Positions 1 to 10,900 of a stretch of DNA of 64,000 nucleotides are shown one piece after another. The stretch covers positions 14,830,336 through 14,894,335 of the forward strand of contig NC_083340.1 of the NCBI RefSeq assembly GCF_019175385.1. Direction: 5' to 3'. Numbering within the stretch: position 1 is the stretch's first letter; each line of letters begins with the position of its first letter. A program made the position numbers and the translations under genes. Below the pieces are notes generated by a model that did no database searches, had not been told where the DNA came from, and worked only from the letters and a program-made list of their open reading frames with translations. The DNA is from Lycium barbarum. Lineage: Eukaryota > Streptophyta > Magnoliopsida > Solanales > Solanaceae.

Positions 1-254
1 TGTATTATTATGTGATTATAATAAATTTATGAAAAGGAAATATTTTTGAAACTTGTAGCTTAAAATATTCCTTAGATATTTATGTGACTATAGATTATTT
101 TATTAAGGATAAATGAAAATGAAAATTAAATTATTTCAAACTATATAAATTAAAGGTATCATTTTATGCAATAAAAAGGAAAGTATCACATAAAATAGGA
201 CAAATGAAGTTAAATTAAGCATAATAATTCTCACACTATGAGTTTATATAAGTT
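1..254. other. AT-rich intergenic sequence
   Basis: Left flank of the first retrotransposon. It is strongly AT-rich, and I see no gene, RNA gene or convincing repeat in it. Confidence 0.6.
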
Positions 255-456
255 TATTGCGGTATAATATCTTGTATAATATCTTTGTATTATTTGATAT
301 TATTTGGTAGCATATTTGTAGGGAGATAATTATCATATATTAGTTAGTTTCCTTATTTCTAGGATCTGGAGATATCCTAGGGTTCAATATTGTATCACAT
401 GTATATTCTCTCTTGGGGAATGAATGAGGACAAGTCAACATTGTACAGTTTCTACA
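255..456 (+). repeat. Copia 5' LTR
   Basis: A 202-bp direct repeat of 5005-5194. It is 12 bp longer because a TATAATATCTTG-like unit is duplicated near its start. It ends in TTTCTACA just before the primer-binding site. The outer edge is uncertain by a few bases, since the first bases are TATTGC rather than a clear TG. Confidence 0.88.
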
Positions 457-468
457 TGGTATCAGGCC
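457..468 (+). other. Primer-binding site, tRNA-iMet type
   Basis: TGGTATCAGGCC lies directly after the LTR. It matches the usual Copia site TGGTATCAGAGC, complementary to the 3' end of initiator tRNA-Met, except near its end. Confidence 0.85.
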
Positions 469-501
469 AAACGTTTTTTTTTCTCTCCATCATAAATTTC
501 C

Positions 502-2028
502 ATGGCTGGTGACGACGTACCTCCTCCACCACCACCCAAAATTGAGTCTAATTCTCCCTATTTTCTCGGTCCTCAAGACCGACCCGGGGACTATATCACG
601 CCTACTCGTTTCAAGGGCGACAATTTTGATGAATGGGCAGCCGACATACAAACGGCGTTGGAGGCACGACGTAAATTTGAGTTCTTGGACGGCACTATCA
701 CTGAACCAAAGCCTCCTTGTACAAAGTCCGATTGGACTGCAATTAACACAATGTTAATCTCTTGGATCACAAACACCATTGATGCTGATGTCAAATCTTC
801 CTTGTCAAAATTTAGGGAGGTCAAACCCTTTTGGGATCACCTTAAAAGGAGGTTCGCGCAGACCAATGGACCACGAGTTCAACAGCTTCGGTCTTCCCTG
901 GCTAAATGTGAACAGACCAAAACCATGTCAGTATCTGTATATTACGGAAAATTACATGCTCTATGGCAAGAATTGGATCATCATGAGCCCCTAATTTCTT
1001 GTACTTGTTGCTCCGGTTGTACGGCAGGGCGTTTACATGAGGTTCGTCGTGAGTAATCTAAACTTTATGATTTTCTGATGGGTTTGTATTCCGAGTATTA
1101 CTCTTCGTTGCGGACTAATATATTGTCTCAAGATCCGTTACCAAGTCTTGATAGGGCTTATCAACTTGTGATTCAAGAGGAGCGTGTTCGTACGGCCAAA
1201 CAAGAATCCGAGACAAAGCCGATCGAGGCTCTTGGATTTGCAGTTCGTGCTACTGCAGGACAGCGTCGTGGTTCTGCAGATCGTCCTGTCTGCTCACATT
1301 GCAAGAAGGTAGGACATGTGACTGAAAAATGTTGGTCGCTTTTGGTGTGCTCTCATTGCAAGAAGCGTGGTCATGATGTTAGTAAGTGTTATGACATCGT
1401 CGGTTATCCCGAAGGGTGGACTGAAAAGAGTGGAAGGCTGCCTTCCGCTGGTCAAGGTCGTGGCTTGCTGCGTGCAACTGCCACGCCCGGCAGCACCTCC
1501 ACACCTTCACCCGTGGCAAATTGTGTAACAACCGCGTCAAATAACGTTGCCGTGGGTCAGCTCTTTACTTTCGATCAATGGAAGGCTATTACGGGATTTT
1601 TTGGTAATGCTACAATTCCAGAAAATCGCTTGAATGGTAAGTTTGATGTTTCTTCTTGGATTATTGACACCGGTGCTACTCATCATGTTACCGGTGAGCA
1701 ATCGTGGTTGTTTGATGTCCATACTATTCATTGTCCTGTTGGTTTGCCTAATGGTGAAAAGGTGCTTGCTTCTTTGGAAGGTTCTGTTCGAATGTCAGAT
1801 AAAATCACCTTACATCATGTCCTTTATGTGCCTTATTTACGTTGCAACTTACTCTCCGTCCCCCAACTTACTGATAATTTACATACTATTGTCTCTTTTA
1901 ATTCTTATATGTGTGCTATTCAGGACCCACTGAAGGAGCTGATTGGAACGAGCGTTAGGAGGGACGGACTATACTATTTTAGCAAACCGGACGAACTATA
2001 CTATTTTAGCAAACCGGACGTGGTGTAA
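502..2028 (+). pseudogene. Copia gag, zinc knuckles and protease
   Basis: The frame opens with ATG at 502 and encodes a Copia gag (UBN2/retrotran-gag type, with a PYFLGPQDRPGDYITPTRF-like start). It stops at TAA 1054-1056 and resumes in the same frame at 1057. Two tandem CCHC zinc knuckles follow (CSHCKKVGHVTEKC and CSHCKKRGHDVSKC, around 1290-1390). The aspartic protease core is IIDTGATHHVTG near 1663-1698. A 27-bp tandem duplication just before the stop at 2026-2028 repeats the peptide LYYFSKPD. The capsid and protease would act in the cytoplasmic particle; the stops make this copy non-functional. Confidence 0.9.
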
Positions 2029-2031
2029 CAT

Positions 2032-3003
2032 GTGTCTACTGTCGTGGCAACGTCAGCATTGGAATTGTGGCATCGACGATTGGGGCATCCTTCCGAGAGA
2101 ATAGTTAAGTTGCTTCCTCATGTCAGTAGTGATAAGAGTAGTTTAGCAAAGGATTGTGAGGTGTGTTTATGTGCTAAGCATCCTAGAGACAAATTTCCTT
2201 TAAGTGATAATGAAGCAGCTAGAATATTTGAGAAAATACATTGTGATTTGTGGGGCCCATATCGACATGTTTCGTCGTGTGGAGCTCGTTATTTTTTAAC
2301 AATTGTTGATGATTTTTCCCGAGCTGTTTGGATTTACTTGTTGGTTGATAAAACAGAAGTGTTTCAGATGTTTATGGCTTTTGTTGCTATGGTTAATCGA
2401 CAATTTAATCAAACCATTAAAGTTGTACAAAGTGATAATGGTACCGAATTTAATTGTTTGATCGATTATTTTACCGCCACTGGTATTTTGTTTCAAACCT
2501 CTTGTGTGGGTACTCCGCAACAGAATGGGAGAGTAGAGAGAAAGCATAAACATGTGTTGAATGTTGCGAGGGCTCTAAGATTTCTGGCCAATTTGCCTAT
2601 TTTTTTCTGGGGTGAATGTGTTCTTGCTGCATCTCATCTCATAAATCGTACCCCCATACCCAAATTGCAAAATAAAACACCTTTCGAAATTTTATTCAAT
2701 AAACCTCCTTCTTTTGATGCTATTCGTACTTTTGGGTGTTTGTGCTTTGCTCATAATCAAAAAACTCAGGGTGACAAATTTGCTAGTCGGAGCAGAAAGT
2801 GTTTGTTTGTGGGATATCCGTTTGGTAAGAAGGGGTGGCGGTTGTTTGATCTTGATACGAAGGAATTTTTTGTCTCTCGTGATGTAAAGTTTGTGGAGGA
2901 TGTGTTTCCTTTTGCTTGTCCGGAAGATGTTAATATTTCGTCCAATTTTTTTGATGTGGGTGCTGAAATTGATCGTGATTTATGGTGTACGGGGATGCAT
3001 TAG
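2032..3003 (+). pseudogene. Copia integrase region
   Basis: Same frame as gag. It starts with the pre-integrase zinc-binding segment (LELWHRRLGHPS, then CEVCLCAKH). The integrase core follows, with catalytic Asp in HCDLWGPY, Asp in VQSDNGTEF and Glu in GTPQQNGRVERKH. The C-terminal part reads FGCLCFAHNQ...KFASRSRKCLFVGYP, typical of Copia. It ends at TAG 3001-3003, where the reading frame also shifts relative to the downstream RT. Integrase inserts the cDNA into nuclear DNA; this copy is cut off from RT. Confidence 0.9.
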
Positions 3004-3059
3004 GGGGCGAAGTTGATAGTTCGGAGGCTGCCGGGCAGCAGCCGCAAGCCATAGCCCAA

Positions 3060-3206
3060 CCAGCGCCTGCTGGCAGCCAGGCCGAGCTGCAGCCAACGGC
3101 CACTGCCCAGCCCGCTAGGAATCCAGCGCCCGCTGGCAGCGAGGCTGAGCGGCAGCCAGCAGCCACTGCACAGCCCGCTGGGAACCCAGCGCCCGCTGGC
3201 AGCGAT
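3060..3206 (+). repeat. 63-bp GC-rich tandem repeat in Copia linker
   Basis: Two full copies and a partial third (starts 3060, 3123, 3186) encode PAPAGS-(Q/E)AE-QP-ATAQPA units between integrase and RT. GC content is far above the rest of the element. This linker is normally variable in Copia polyproteins, so a repeat here may be tolerated. Confidence 0.85.
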
Positions 3207-4989
3207 GGGGGGCAGCAACACCATACCCTAGCCACGAATGTGGAAGGTGGCTTGGGGCGTGGTTTTTGGGAGAAATTTCCCTCTGCTTTGCTTCGTGATT
3301 ATGTGACACACTCAGTTTTTGCTAATAGTCCGTCTCCTACAACTCCGGTTAACAATCAATCCTCAGGTACTCCTTATCCTTTGGCACACTATATTAATTG
3401 TGATAATTTTTCTGTAAATTATCGTAAGTTTCTTGCAGCTATTATTTCGGGTAAGGATCCTAAGACCTTCAAAGAAGCCATGAAACACGAAGGTTGGAGA
3501 CACTCAATGAAATAAGAGATACGTGCATTGGAAGACAATGGTACATGGACATTGGAACATCTTCCTCCGGGTAAGAAAGCACTTGGTAATCAATGGGTGT
3601 ACAAGACCAAGTTTTTGTCAAATGGAGATGTGGAACGGCTCAAATCGCGCTTGGTTGTGTTGGGAAATCATCAACAAGCGGGGATTGACTACAATGAAAC
3701 TTTTGCTCCGGTCGCCAAGATGACTACTATTCGAGCCTTCCTAGCCATTGCAGCATCCAAAAATTGGGAACTTCACCAAATGGATGTTCATAATGCATTT
3801 TTACATGGTGACCTTGATGAGTAGATGTATATGAAGCTCCCTCCCGGGTTTGAAAGTCCAGATCCTACGTTGGTGTGTCGTTTGCGCAAATTGCTGTATG
3901 GGTTGAAACAAGCCCCTAGATGTTGGTTTGCAAAATTGGTGACTGCTTTGAAAGGGTACGGTTTCCTTCAATCTTATTCTGACTATTCTCTTTTTACATT
4001 TACTAGGGGGAATATTCAGATTAATATCTTGGTTTATGTTGATGATCTTATTATTTCTGGGAATGATTTCGATGCACTTGCAACTTTCAAAGCCTATTTG
4101 AGTGATTGTTTCAAAATGAAATACCTTGGGTCTCTCAAATATTTTTTGGGTATTGAAGTAGCTCGCAGTTCATCAGGGTTGTTTTTGTGTCAACGCAAGT
4201 ATACTCTTGATATTATCTCTGAAGCAGGGTTGTTAGGTGCAAAGCCAAGTGGGTTCCCTATTGAGCAAAATCATAAACTTGGCCTTGCAAATGGAGATTT
4301 GTTGTCGGATCCGGAGGTCTACCGTAGATTAGTCGGGCGTTTGATTTATTTGGGGGTCACTCGACCGGACTTGGCATATTCTGTTCATATTTTGTCTCAA
4401 TTCATACAAGAACCCCAGATTAAACATTGGGAAGCGGCCTTACGAGTGGTCCCTTATTTGAAAGGCACACCAGGACAGGGTATTTTGATACGTGCCGACA
4501 GTGAGTTAACTTTGCAGGGATGGTGTGATTCTGATTGGGCGGCTTGTCCGCTTACTCGTCGTTCGTTGACAGGTTGGCTAGTATTTCTAGGACAATCTCC
4601 CATCTCTTGGAAGACAAAGAAGCAGCATACAGTTTCTAGATCTTCCGCAGAGGCTGAATATAGGTCCATGGCTGCGGTCACTTGTGAGTTGAAGCGGCTG
4701 AGAGGTCTGTTGTTGAGTTTAGGTATACACCATCCCAAGGTGATCAAATTGTTTTGTGATAGTTAGTCCGCTTTGCACATCAAAAAATCCGATTTTCCAT
4801 GAGCGAACAAAGCACATTGAGGTAGATTGTCACTTTGTTCGTGATGCAATTAATGAAGGTTTGATTTCTCCGTCACACGTTTCCACATCTTCACAATTGA
4901 CACACATTTTTACCAAAGCTCTCGGCAAAACTCAGTTTGACTTCTTGCTTTCCAAGTTGAGCATTTTTGATTCCCATGCTCCAACTTGA
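3207..4989 (+). pseudogene. Copia reverse transcriptase and RNase H
   Basis: Frame 3 carries [28 protein letters not shown], then [13 protein letters not shown] with the first catalytic Asp. The catalytic box is YVDDLIISG (near 4037). RNase H follows (DSDWA, SWKTKKQHTVSRSSAEAEYR). Stops fall at 3513-3515, 3822-3824 and 4764-4766. A small indel near 4785 moves the last part (FHERTKHIEVDCHFVRDAI) to another frame, ending at TGA 4987-4989. Several stops look like GAA or GAG codons turned to TAA or TAG. The catalytic residues themselves survive. Confidence 0.92.
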
Positions 4990-5004
4990 GGGGGGGGGGG
5001 GGGG

Positions 5005-5194
5005 TATTGCGGTATAATATCTTTGTATTATTTGATATTATTTGGTAGCATATTTGTAGGGAGATAATTATCATATATTAGTTAGTTTCCTTATTTCTAG
5101 GATATGGAGATATCTTAGGGTTCAATATTGTATCACATATATATTCTCTCTTGGGGAATGAATGAGGACAAGTCACCATTGTACAGTTTCTACA
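5005..5194 (+). repeat. Copia 3' LTR
   Basis: A 190-bp copy of the 5' LTR, preceded by a polypurine tract that has become a run of 15 or more G. It ends ...TTTCTACA. Confidence 0.9.
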
Positions 5195-5444
5195 ACTCTC
5201 TATGGACCATTTTACTCGTCATGTTTGTTTTTTGCACGACCCTTAAAAAAACATTCATTAAAAGACTAATTTGACTAGCTAGTTTAATTATCCTTACTAA
5301 ATTATTGATCTCAATTTGATAGAGTATTACTCTTCCTTTGCCACATAAATGTCTAGATCTCCACATTTATTAGAGTAAAAGTAAGGCGAGAAAACTAATT
5401 AATTTTATCTTAATTTTTAAAATTAATAAATATTTTGGACAAAT

Positions 5445-6123
5445 TGTATAGGGTAAAATCCGAAGACGCCAAGTGGACGAATCAAAGGATGACACGTGGC
5501 ACTAGTGACATATCATATTAGAGTGAGCAAGCGAGGGGCTCCGGGAAAGCATAACTGCGCTCCGGAGGAGTAACTTGGCAGCCGCTTCTGGAGATAGAAA
5601 TTATAAGGGGTCCGGAGAAGCAAGCCAACTCACCGGTCAAACGTCATTCAATGTGCAACCGTTACAAGAAACTCCAAGTCTTCCTCCAGTCTTAAATGTG
5701 CATTATTGCGTTCATTACCTTTCATTGTCATAGCATTAAGTCCCTTTATTACCTTTTATTGCCTTTTGCATTTGTATTGATAATGCAAAAAGCATAATTT
5801 GTGGATCATGCACCCCAAAGCTCTAGTATAAATAGAGGTACTCAGTCTATTATAAGACATAAAAAACATTATACAACAATACAGAGTATTCATATTAGTC
5901 TTAGGATTTTCTCTTTCTTGCTTAATTCGTGATGTTTATAGTGATTCACCGCCCGGAGACACTAGCTCAAAGCCTCTCCAAGGCCCAGGCTACACAACTA
6001 GCTATGCTTTACTTTCATTTGTCTTGTTAATTATTACTTGCTATTTCATAATTTTGGTTACATTGATCCACGTGTCCTTGACCACGTACACAAATTCAAC
6101 TGTAATGGTTTTCCGTGTAAACA
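5445..6123 (+). mobile_element. Gypsy-type solo LTR
   Basis: A 679-bp sequence opening TGTATAGGGTAAAATCCG and ending CGTGTAAACA, flanked on both sides by CAAAT (5440-5444 and 6124-6128). No internal region is present, so this is a solo LTR left by LTR-LTR recombination. Its ends resemble the LTR ends of the Gypsy at 38323 (TGTATACGGTAAAAACCG...GGTAAACA), which suggests the same broad lineage. It carries its own TATA box and lies just upstream of the ABCB gene in the same direction. Confidence 0.88.
5827..5834 (+). promoter_or_regulatory. TATA box of the solo LTR
   Basis: TATAAATA within CTAGTATAAATAGAGG. It sits about two thirds into the LTR, where a retrotransposon promoter is expected. A transcript would start near 5860 and run toward the ABCB gene. 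Confidence 0.6.
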
Positions 6124-6398
6124 CAAATTACTTTTAGTAATAATGACAAATAAAATAGGCCATGAGAAATTAAATTACTTTACTACTAGTTTTTATAAAA
6201 GAACTGGGATATGGATTGGAGTCTCTTAATTGGCAACCATGGTGGTGGGTTGTTGTATAATTTAATTTTTGCAACGTACTTGCAACTGTCTTTGCCTTGA
6301 CTTTCTCTCTAGTCTCTATATTACCTTAATCAACTTAATTACCACACCTTTCTTCCAACCTCCCCTCCTAATTTATTTTCTACTGCCTCTCTACTCTT

Positions 6399-6406
6399 TT
6401 ATAAGA
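6399..6406 (+). promoter_or_regulatory. Candidate TATA box of the ABCB gene
   Basis: TTATAAGA lies 56 bp before the start codon, downstream of a pyrimidine-rich stretch. A start site about 30 bp later would give a short 5' UTR. This is a position-based guess. Confidence 0.4.
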
Positions 6407-6461
6407 ACCAAAACTGTTGTCGCTATATTGCTCAAAATAAAGTCCAGTTTAAAACAAAAAA

Positions 6462-7954
6462 ATGAATCACCAACAAGGTCATGAATTATCTGTCGGCGGT
6501 GTTACAAAAATGAAGCAGCAAGATGGAGAAGAAACCAAAAAATCTATAAAGAAAGTTCCATTGTTGAAGCTGTTCTCTTTTGCTGATTCCTATGATTATT
6601 TGTTGATGTTTTTGGGATCCATTGGTGCTTGCATACATGGCGCTTCTGTTCCTGTTTTCTTCATTTTCTTTGGGAAATTGATAAATATTGCTGGTCTTGC
6701 TTACCTTTTTCCTGCTGAAACTTCTCATAAAGTTGGCAAGGTATGCAATATTCTAGCTAGTTTTTTCTTTTGCAAATTGTACAACTTTTCTATATGAAGA
6801 AAATGCTAGAGAATTTATGACACTACAAGAAAAAAGACAAGGAATTAGCCACAAATAAGTTTTACGGCTAAACAATAAAAATTCATCGCTAATTCTATTT
6901 AATGTTGGATCATCAAAAAATCTATTAACTACGAGCTGTTAATTAGCAACTAATTCTAAAAATTTCTGTTAACTACGACTATTTAGTGGAAAATTAGCGA
7001 TAAATTTCATAGTTAGTTTATGCATTTTTTGGTAATGCAAAAATGAAGCTCCAATTTAGGTATTCAAAAGTTAAATTAGAGTTTAACTGTTTGCTTTCTG
7101 GTCACTTAACAGATTATTACATGTAACTAATTGTCCATAGAAAATGGAACAATAACCTTAAAAATAAATAGATGACCTTCTATAACATGTTGAAATAGAC
7201 CGGCAATGAAAAAAAAAATTCACACTTTATATATATATATCCCATTACTTAATGGTTTATCATTATTTTTTGAGGAACTTATTTCCTTTTTGGATTGTTA
7301 TTTGCAGTACTCATTGGATTTTGTGTACCTAAGCGTGGTGATATTATTTGCATCATGGATAGGTTTGAGCTTATTGCTGATCAATTACTTCTTGTTTTCT
7401 TCTTTACATAATGACTAAATACATAAGTATATATATATATAACAAAAATTCTTCTCGTCCTTATGTCATTAAATATATACGTAAAATTTCTAACTAAATT
7501 GTTTTTTTGTTTTTGTTTTTGTTTTTAAAAGAGGTGGCTTGTTGGATGCACAGTGGAGAAAGGCAAGCAGCAAAGATGAGAATGGCATACTTGAAGTCCA
7601 TGTTGAATCAAGATATAAGTCTCTTTGACACTGAAGCTTCTACTGGAGAAGTCATTTCTGCAATTACCAGTGATATTATTGTTGTTCAGGATGCTATTTC
7701 CGAGAAGGTATTTTCATTTTCCATCCTTTTCAATATCTACATCCAATCTCTCTCTCTCTCTCCCAAGCTAGGAGGAGGGATGGACGCACATAATTTATTA
7801 TTTCTTCTTAAAATGAAGGCCCAGTATTAAAATCTGGCTTTAGACCATCAATTTTGTTGAGCTACTCTGCCTCTCTTACAATTTATTTTTCCTCTTCTAG
7901 ACTTACTAGTTAAAAACATAGGTTTAACAGTACAAGATTAAAATCCTTTTTTGT

Positions 7955-7994
<40 letters not shown>

Positions 7995-10900
7995 TTGTTG
8001 TTGTTATGAAAAACATACTATTGTAGAAAAAGTAAAATATTCGTACATATTTTTCTCATATTTTTTTTTTCTGAAGGTAGCTTACTTTCTATAGTTGGTT
8101 AGTAGTTGGGAGCTTCAAGATTACATCATGTTATTCATTATAACGAAGGAAAATTTGGGCCATAGGTTTTAAAAGTCGGGAAAGGCTTTAACTCTCCTTC
8201 AGCTAATCTGAAAAACGAGTAAATGCAATTTGGTGGCTTTAATTATTTTTTTGAATTTGTTTCTTTTTTTCTTATATTAAAATTATTTCCCCATCCCAAA
8301 TTAATAGTCATTTTAGCACAAACAGATTATTCTAAAATAATTGTCATTTTAGGATTTCAAAACTAAAGTTGACTATTATTTTCAATTATATCCTTAACAT
8401 TAAATAATTAGTTCTTTTTAATACTGCTCAATTCCTATTAAAACATCTAATAAATAGGAATAATTTAGTGAATTATATAGTGTATTTGTTATTTCTAATG
8501 GATGTGAAAAGAGCTAAAACCACGATTATTGAATGGTAATAAATTTATGTCTTGTTTCTGTTGGCCAGCTGGATTTCCAAGTATAATGTGATTAAAATAA
8601 TCTTTTTCTTTTATTTTAATACTCTTTTGGAATGTTTCTCAAATTGAATGCGGTACTCATCAATGCTCGAAGAGCAATTAATATTAGAAAAGAACTCCTT
8701 GTGACTCATGTTGGTCCTGCATAGTAGTAAGTATTAATTCCCCAACAAAACATTTTTATTATAATAATTATTATTATTTACCAATTATGCAATAATATAT
8801 GCTATATCATTATCAATGTATCCGTACCGTTGATTACTTTATTATAAACAAAATGTATTTCCACTTGATTCAGAATCGGTGTACTCTTTGAGAACATCTT
8901 GTTCTTAAAGGCAAACCGTAAAGAACTAAAGACAATTGAGAAATAAAAAATGGTAAAATGAATATGTTGAGAATCGAAACACAATTTATGTGCATTAAAT
9001 ATAATCTCACCTTTCAAACTCCTTATCCGTTCAATTTTGGGAGACTTTTGTTTTAAATATATTTTTTAAACCTAATACGAGTAATAAACAAGCTTTTGCA
9101 TTCATTTTACCAAGTTCAAGGCAATACGTAAACCCCTTGTATGGTCATGTGAGGGTTTATATCTCCTTTAATTTGTACTCCCTCCGTTCACTTTTACTTG
9201 TTCACTATTTAATAAATAGATTTTATTTTTATTTGTTCACTTTCGCATATCAAGAGAAAAATAATTTATTTTCTTATTTTACTCTTAGCATTAATTATTC
9301 ATTCTAAATTATTTTTTAAATCCAATGTAATTATATATCAATTAATATGAATATCATGATAAAATATACACTTCATTTACTATTTTTAAGAAGTCTATAG
9401 TAGATAAGTAAAAGTAAACAGAGGAGTATTTTGTTTTCTCTATATCCAAGTAAAAAGTTCATCAATATTTACTGTTTCCGCCAAACTACATAAGTTTTAC
9501 TATGATTAATAAGGGTTAATAACACGTTCGTCCCTCAACTATTGTGTAAACTCTAATTTTAATCCTCATTAGTTATAAGTATTCACAAAATTCCAAAATG
9601 GTCAACCGTTTCATTGTTTTATTACCCATGTGTTATGTTAAAGTTAAACATGTATTTTTAGTTTTTTACTCCGTAAATTATGGGTAAAATATTTAAATCA
9701 ATGTTAAATGTGTTTGATTCATATTGAGTACAAACATTATACTAATGAACATGATGGAAATGAGTTTGTGGTGCAGGCAGGGAATTTCTTGCACTATATG
9801 AGCCGTTTCTTGGCTGGTTTTACAATTGGGTTCATAAGAGTATGGCAAATCAGTTTGGTCACACTTTCAATTGTGCCTTTGATCGCACTTGCTGGTGGTA
9901 TTTATGCTTATGTTGCCACTGGCCTCATTGCCCGTGTCCGCAAATCCTATATAAGAGCTGGTGAAATTGCTGAAGAGGTATTTATGCACTCCTAACTGTT
10001 CCATAAAAGTCCTTACTTAGATGTCAAAAGAAATGTGCTTCAAGTTTCCCAGTTTATATGATGGTATTTTTGACTAGACATCTGTTTTAACGTGTCAAAA
10101 ATTGACTTAAATTATTCTCTCTCTCTCCGGTTCAAAATAAGTGTGCACTTATTCTTTAACATATTTCTTTAAAAAATACTAACTCCTTGAAAAAAGAAAT
10201 ATTTTGACTAAACTGCACTTGCATATTACTATTAACTTGACAGACTGAGATATGATCACTTAATACTTAATAATGGCAAATCTGAGGGCAAATCTAGAAG
10301 AATAAAGTCAATTCCTTCTTGATTTTGTAAGTGGACAATTATTTTGAACGAGGGAGTATATGGCAGTGAAGAAAGTATTAAGATAATGGTTGAAAAGTTA
10401 GTTAGATGGAGAAAATATCACATAAAATTTTAAAAAAATTAATATCTTAATGAGCTTGAAGTTTTGAAAATTGTATAAAAAATTGTTATTCTTATGATGA
10501 TGATATGCGCTTAAATGAAGAATTGAGGATTCATATAGCTAGCCCCAACTTGTTTGGGACTGCAGCGTAGTTGTTGTTTTGTATGGAAATTGGTTGCGTC
10601 AAATCTTTTGGACGTTCCAAAAAAATAAAGAGTGTCATATAAATTAAGATGTAGAGTAGTTTATTCAAGAAAGGGTCATGCATTACTCTTATGTCGTATT
10701 CATATAAATAGTACCCCCATTTAACTTTTTAATCCTCATAATTTTGGCTCTATGCTTAGTGATCTTTTGTATTATCAGGCTGTAGCTAATATTAGAACAG
10801 TGCAAGCATTTACTGGAGAAGAGAAGACGGTTAAATTGTATAAAGGTGCCTTGTTGAACACTTATAAGTATGGGAAAAAAGCTGGATTGGCCAAAGGCAT

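Larger units (their letters stand above)
255..5194 (+). mobile_element. Ty1/Copia LTR retrotransposon, degenerate
   Basis: Complete in structure. It has a 5' LTR, a primer-binding site of the initiator tRNA-Met type right after it, and gag, two zinc knuckles, protease, integrase, RT and RNase H in Copia order. A run of G (4989-5004) serves as polypurine tract before the 3' LTR. The LTRs differ by one 12-bp tandem duplication and about four substitutions over 190 bp, so the insertion is fairly recent. The polyprotein is nevertheless broken by at least five in-frame stops and two frameshifts. I could not find a matching TSD: the bases flanking 255 and 5194 differ. Confidence 0.93.

Noticed and set aside
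255..5194. Target-site duplication for the first Copia
   Set aside because: Flanking bases do not match in any register I tried, so none is claimed.
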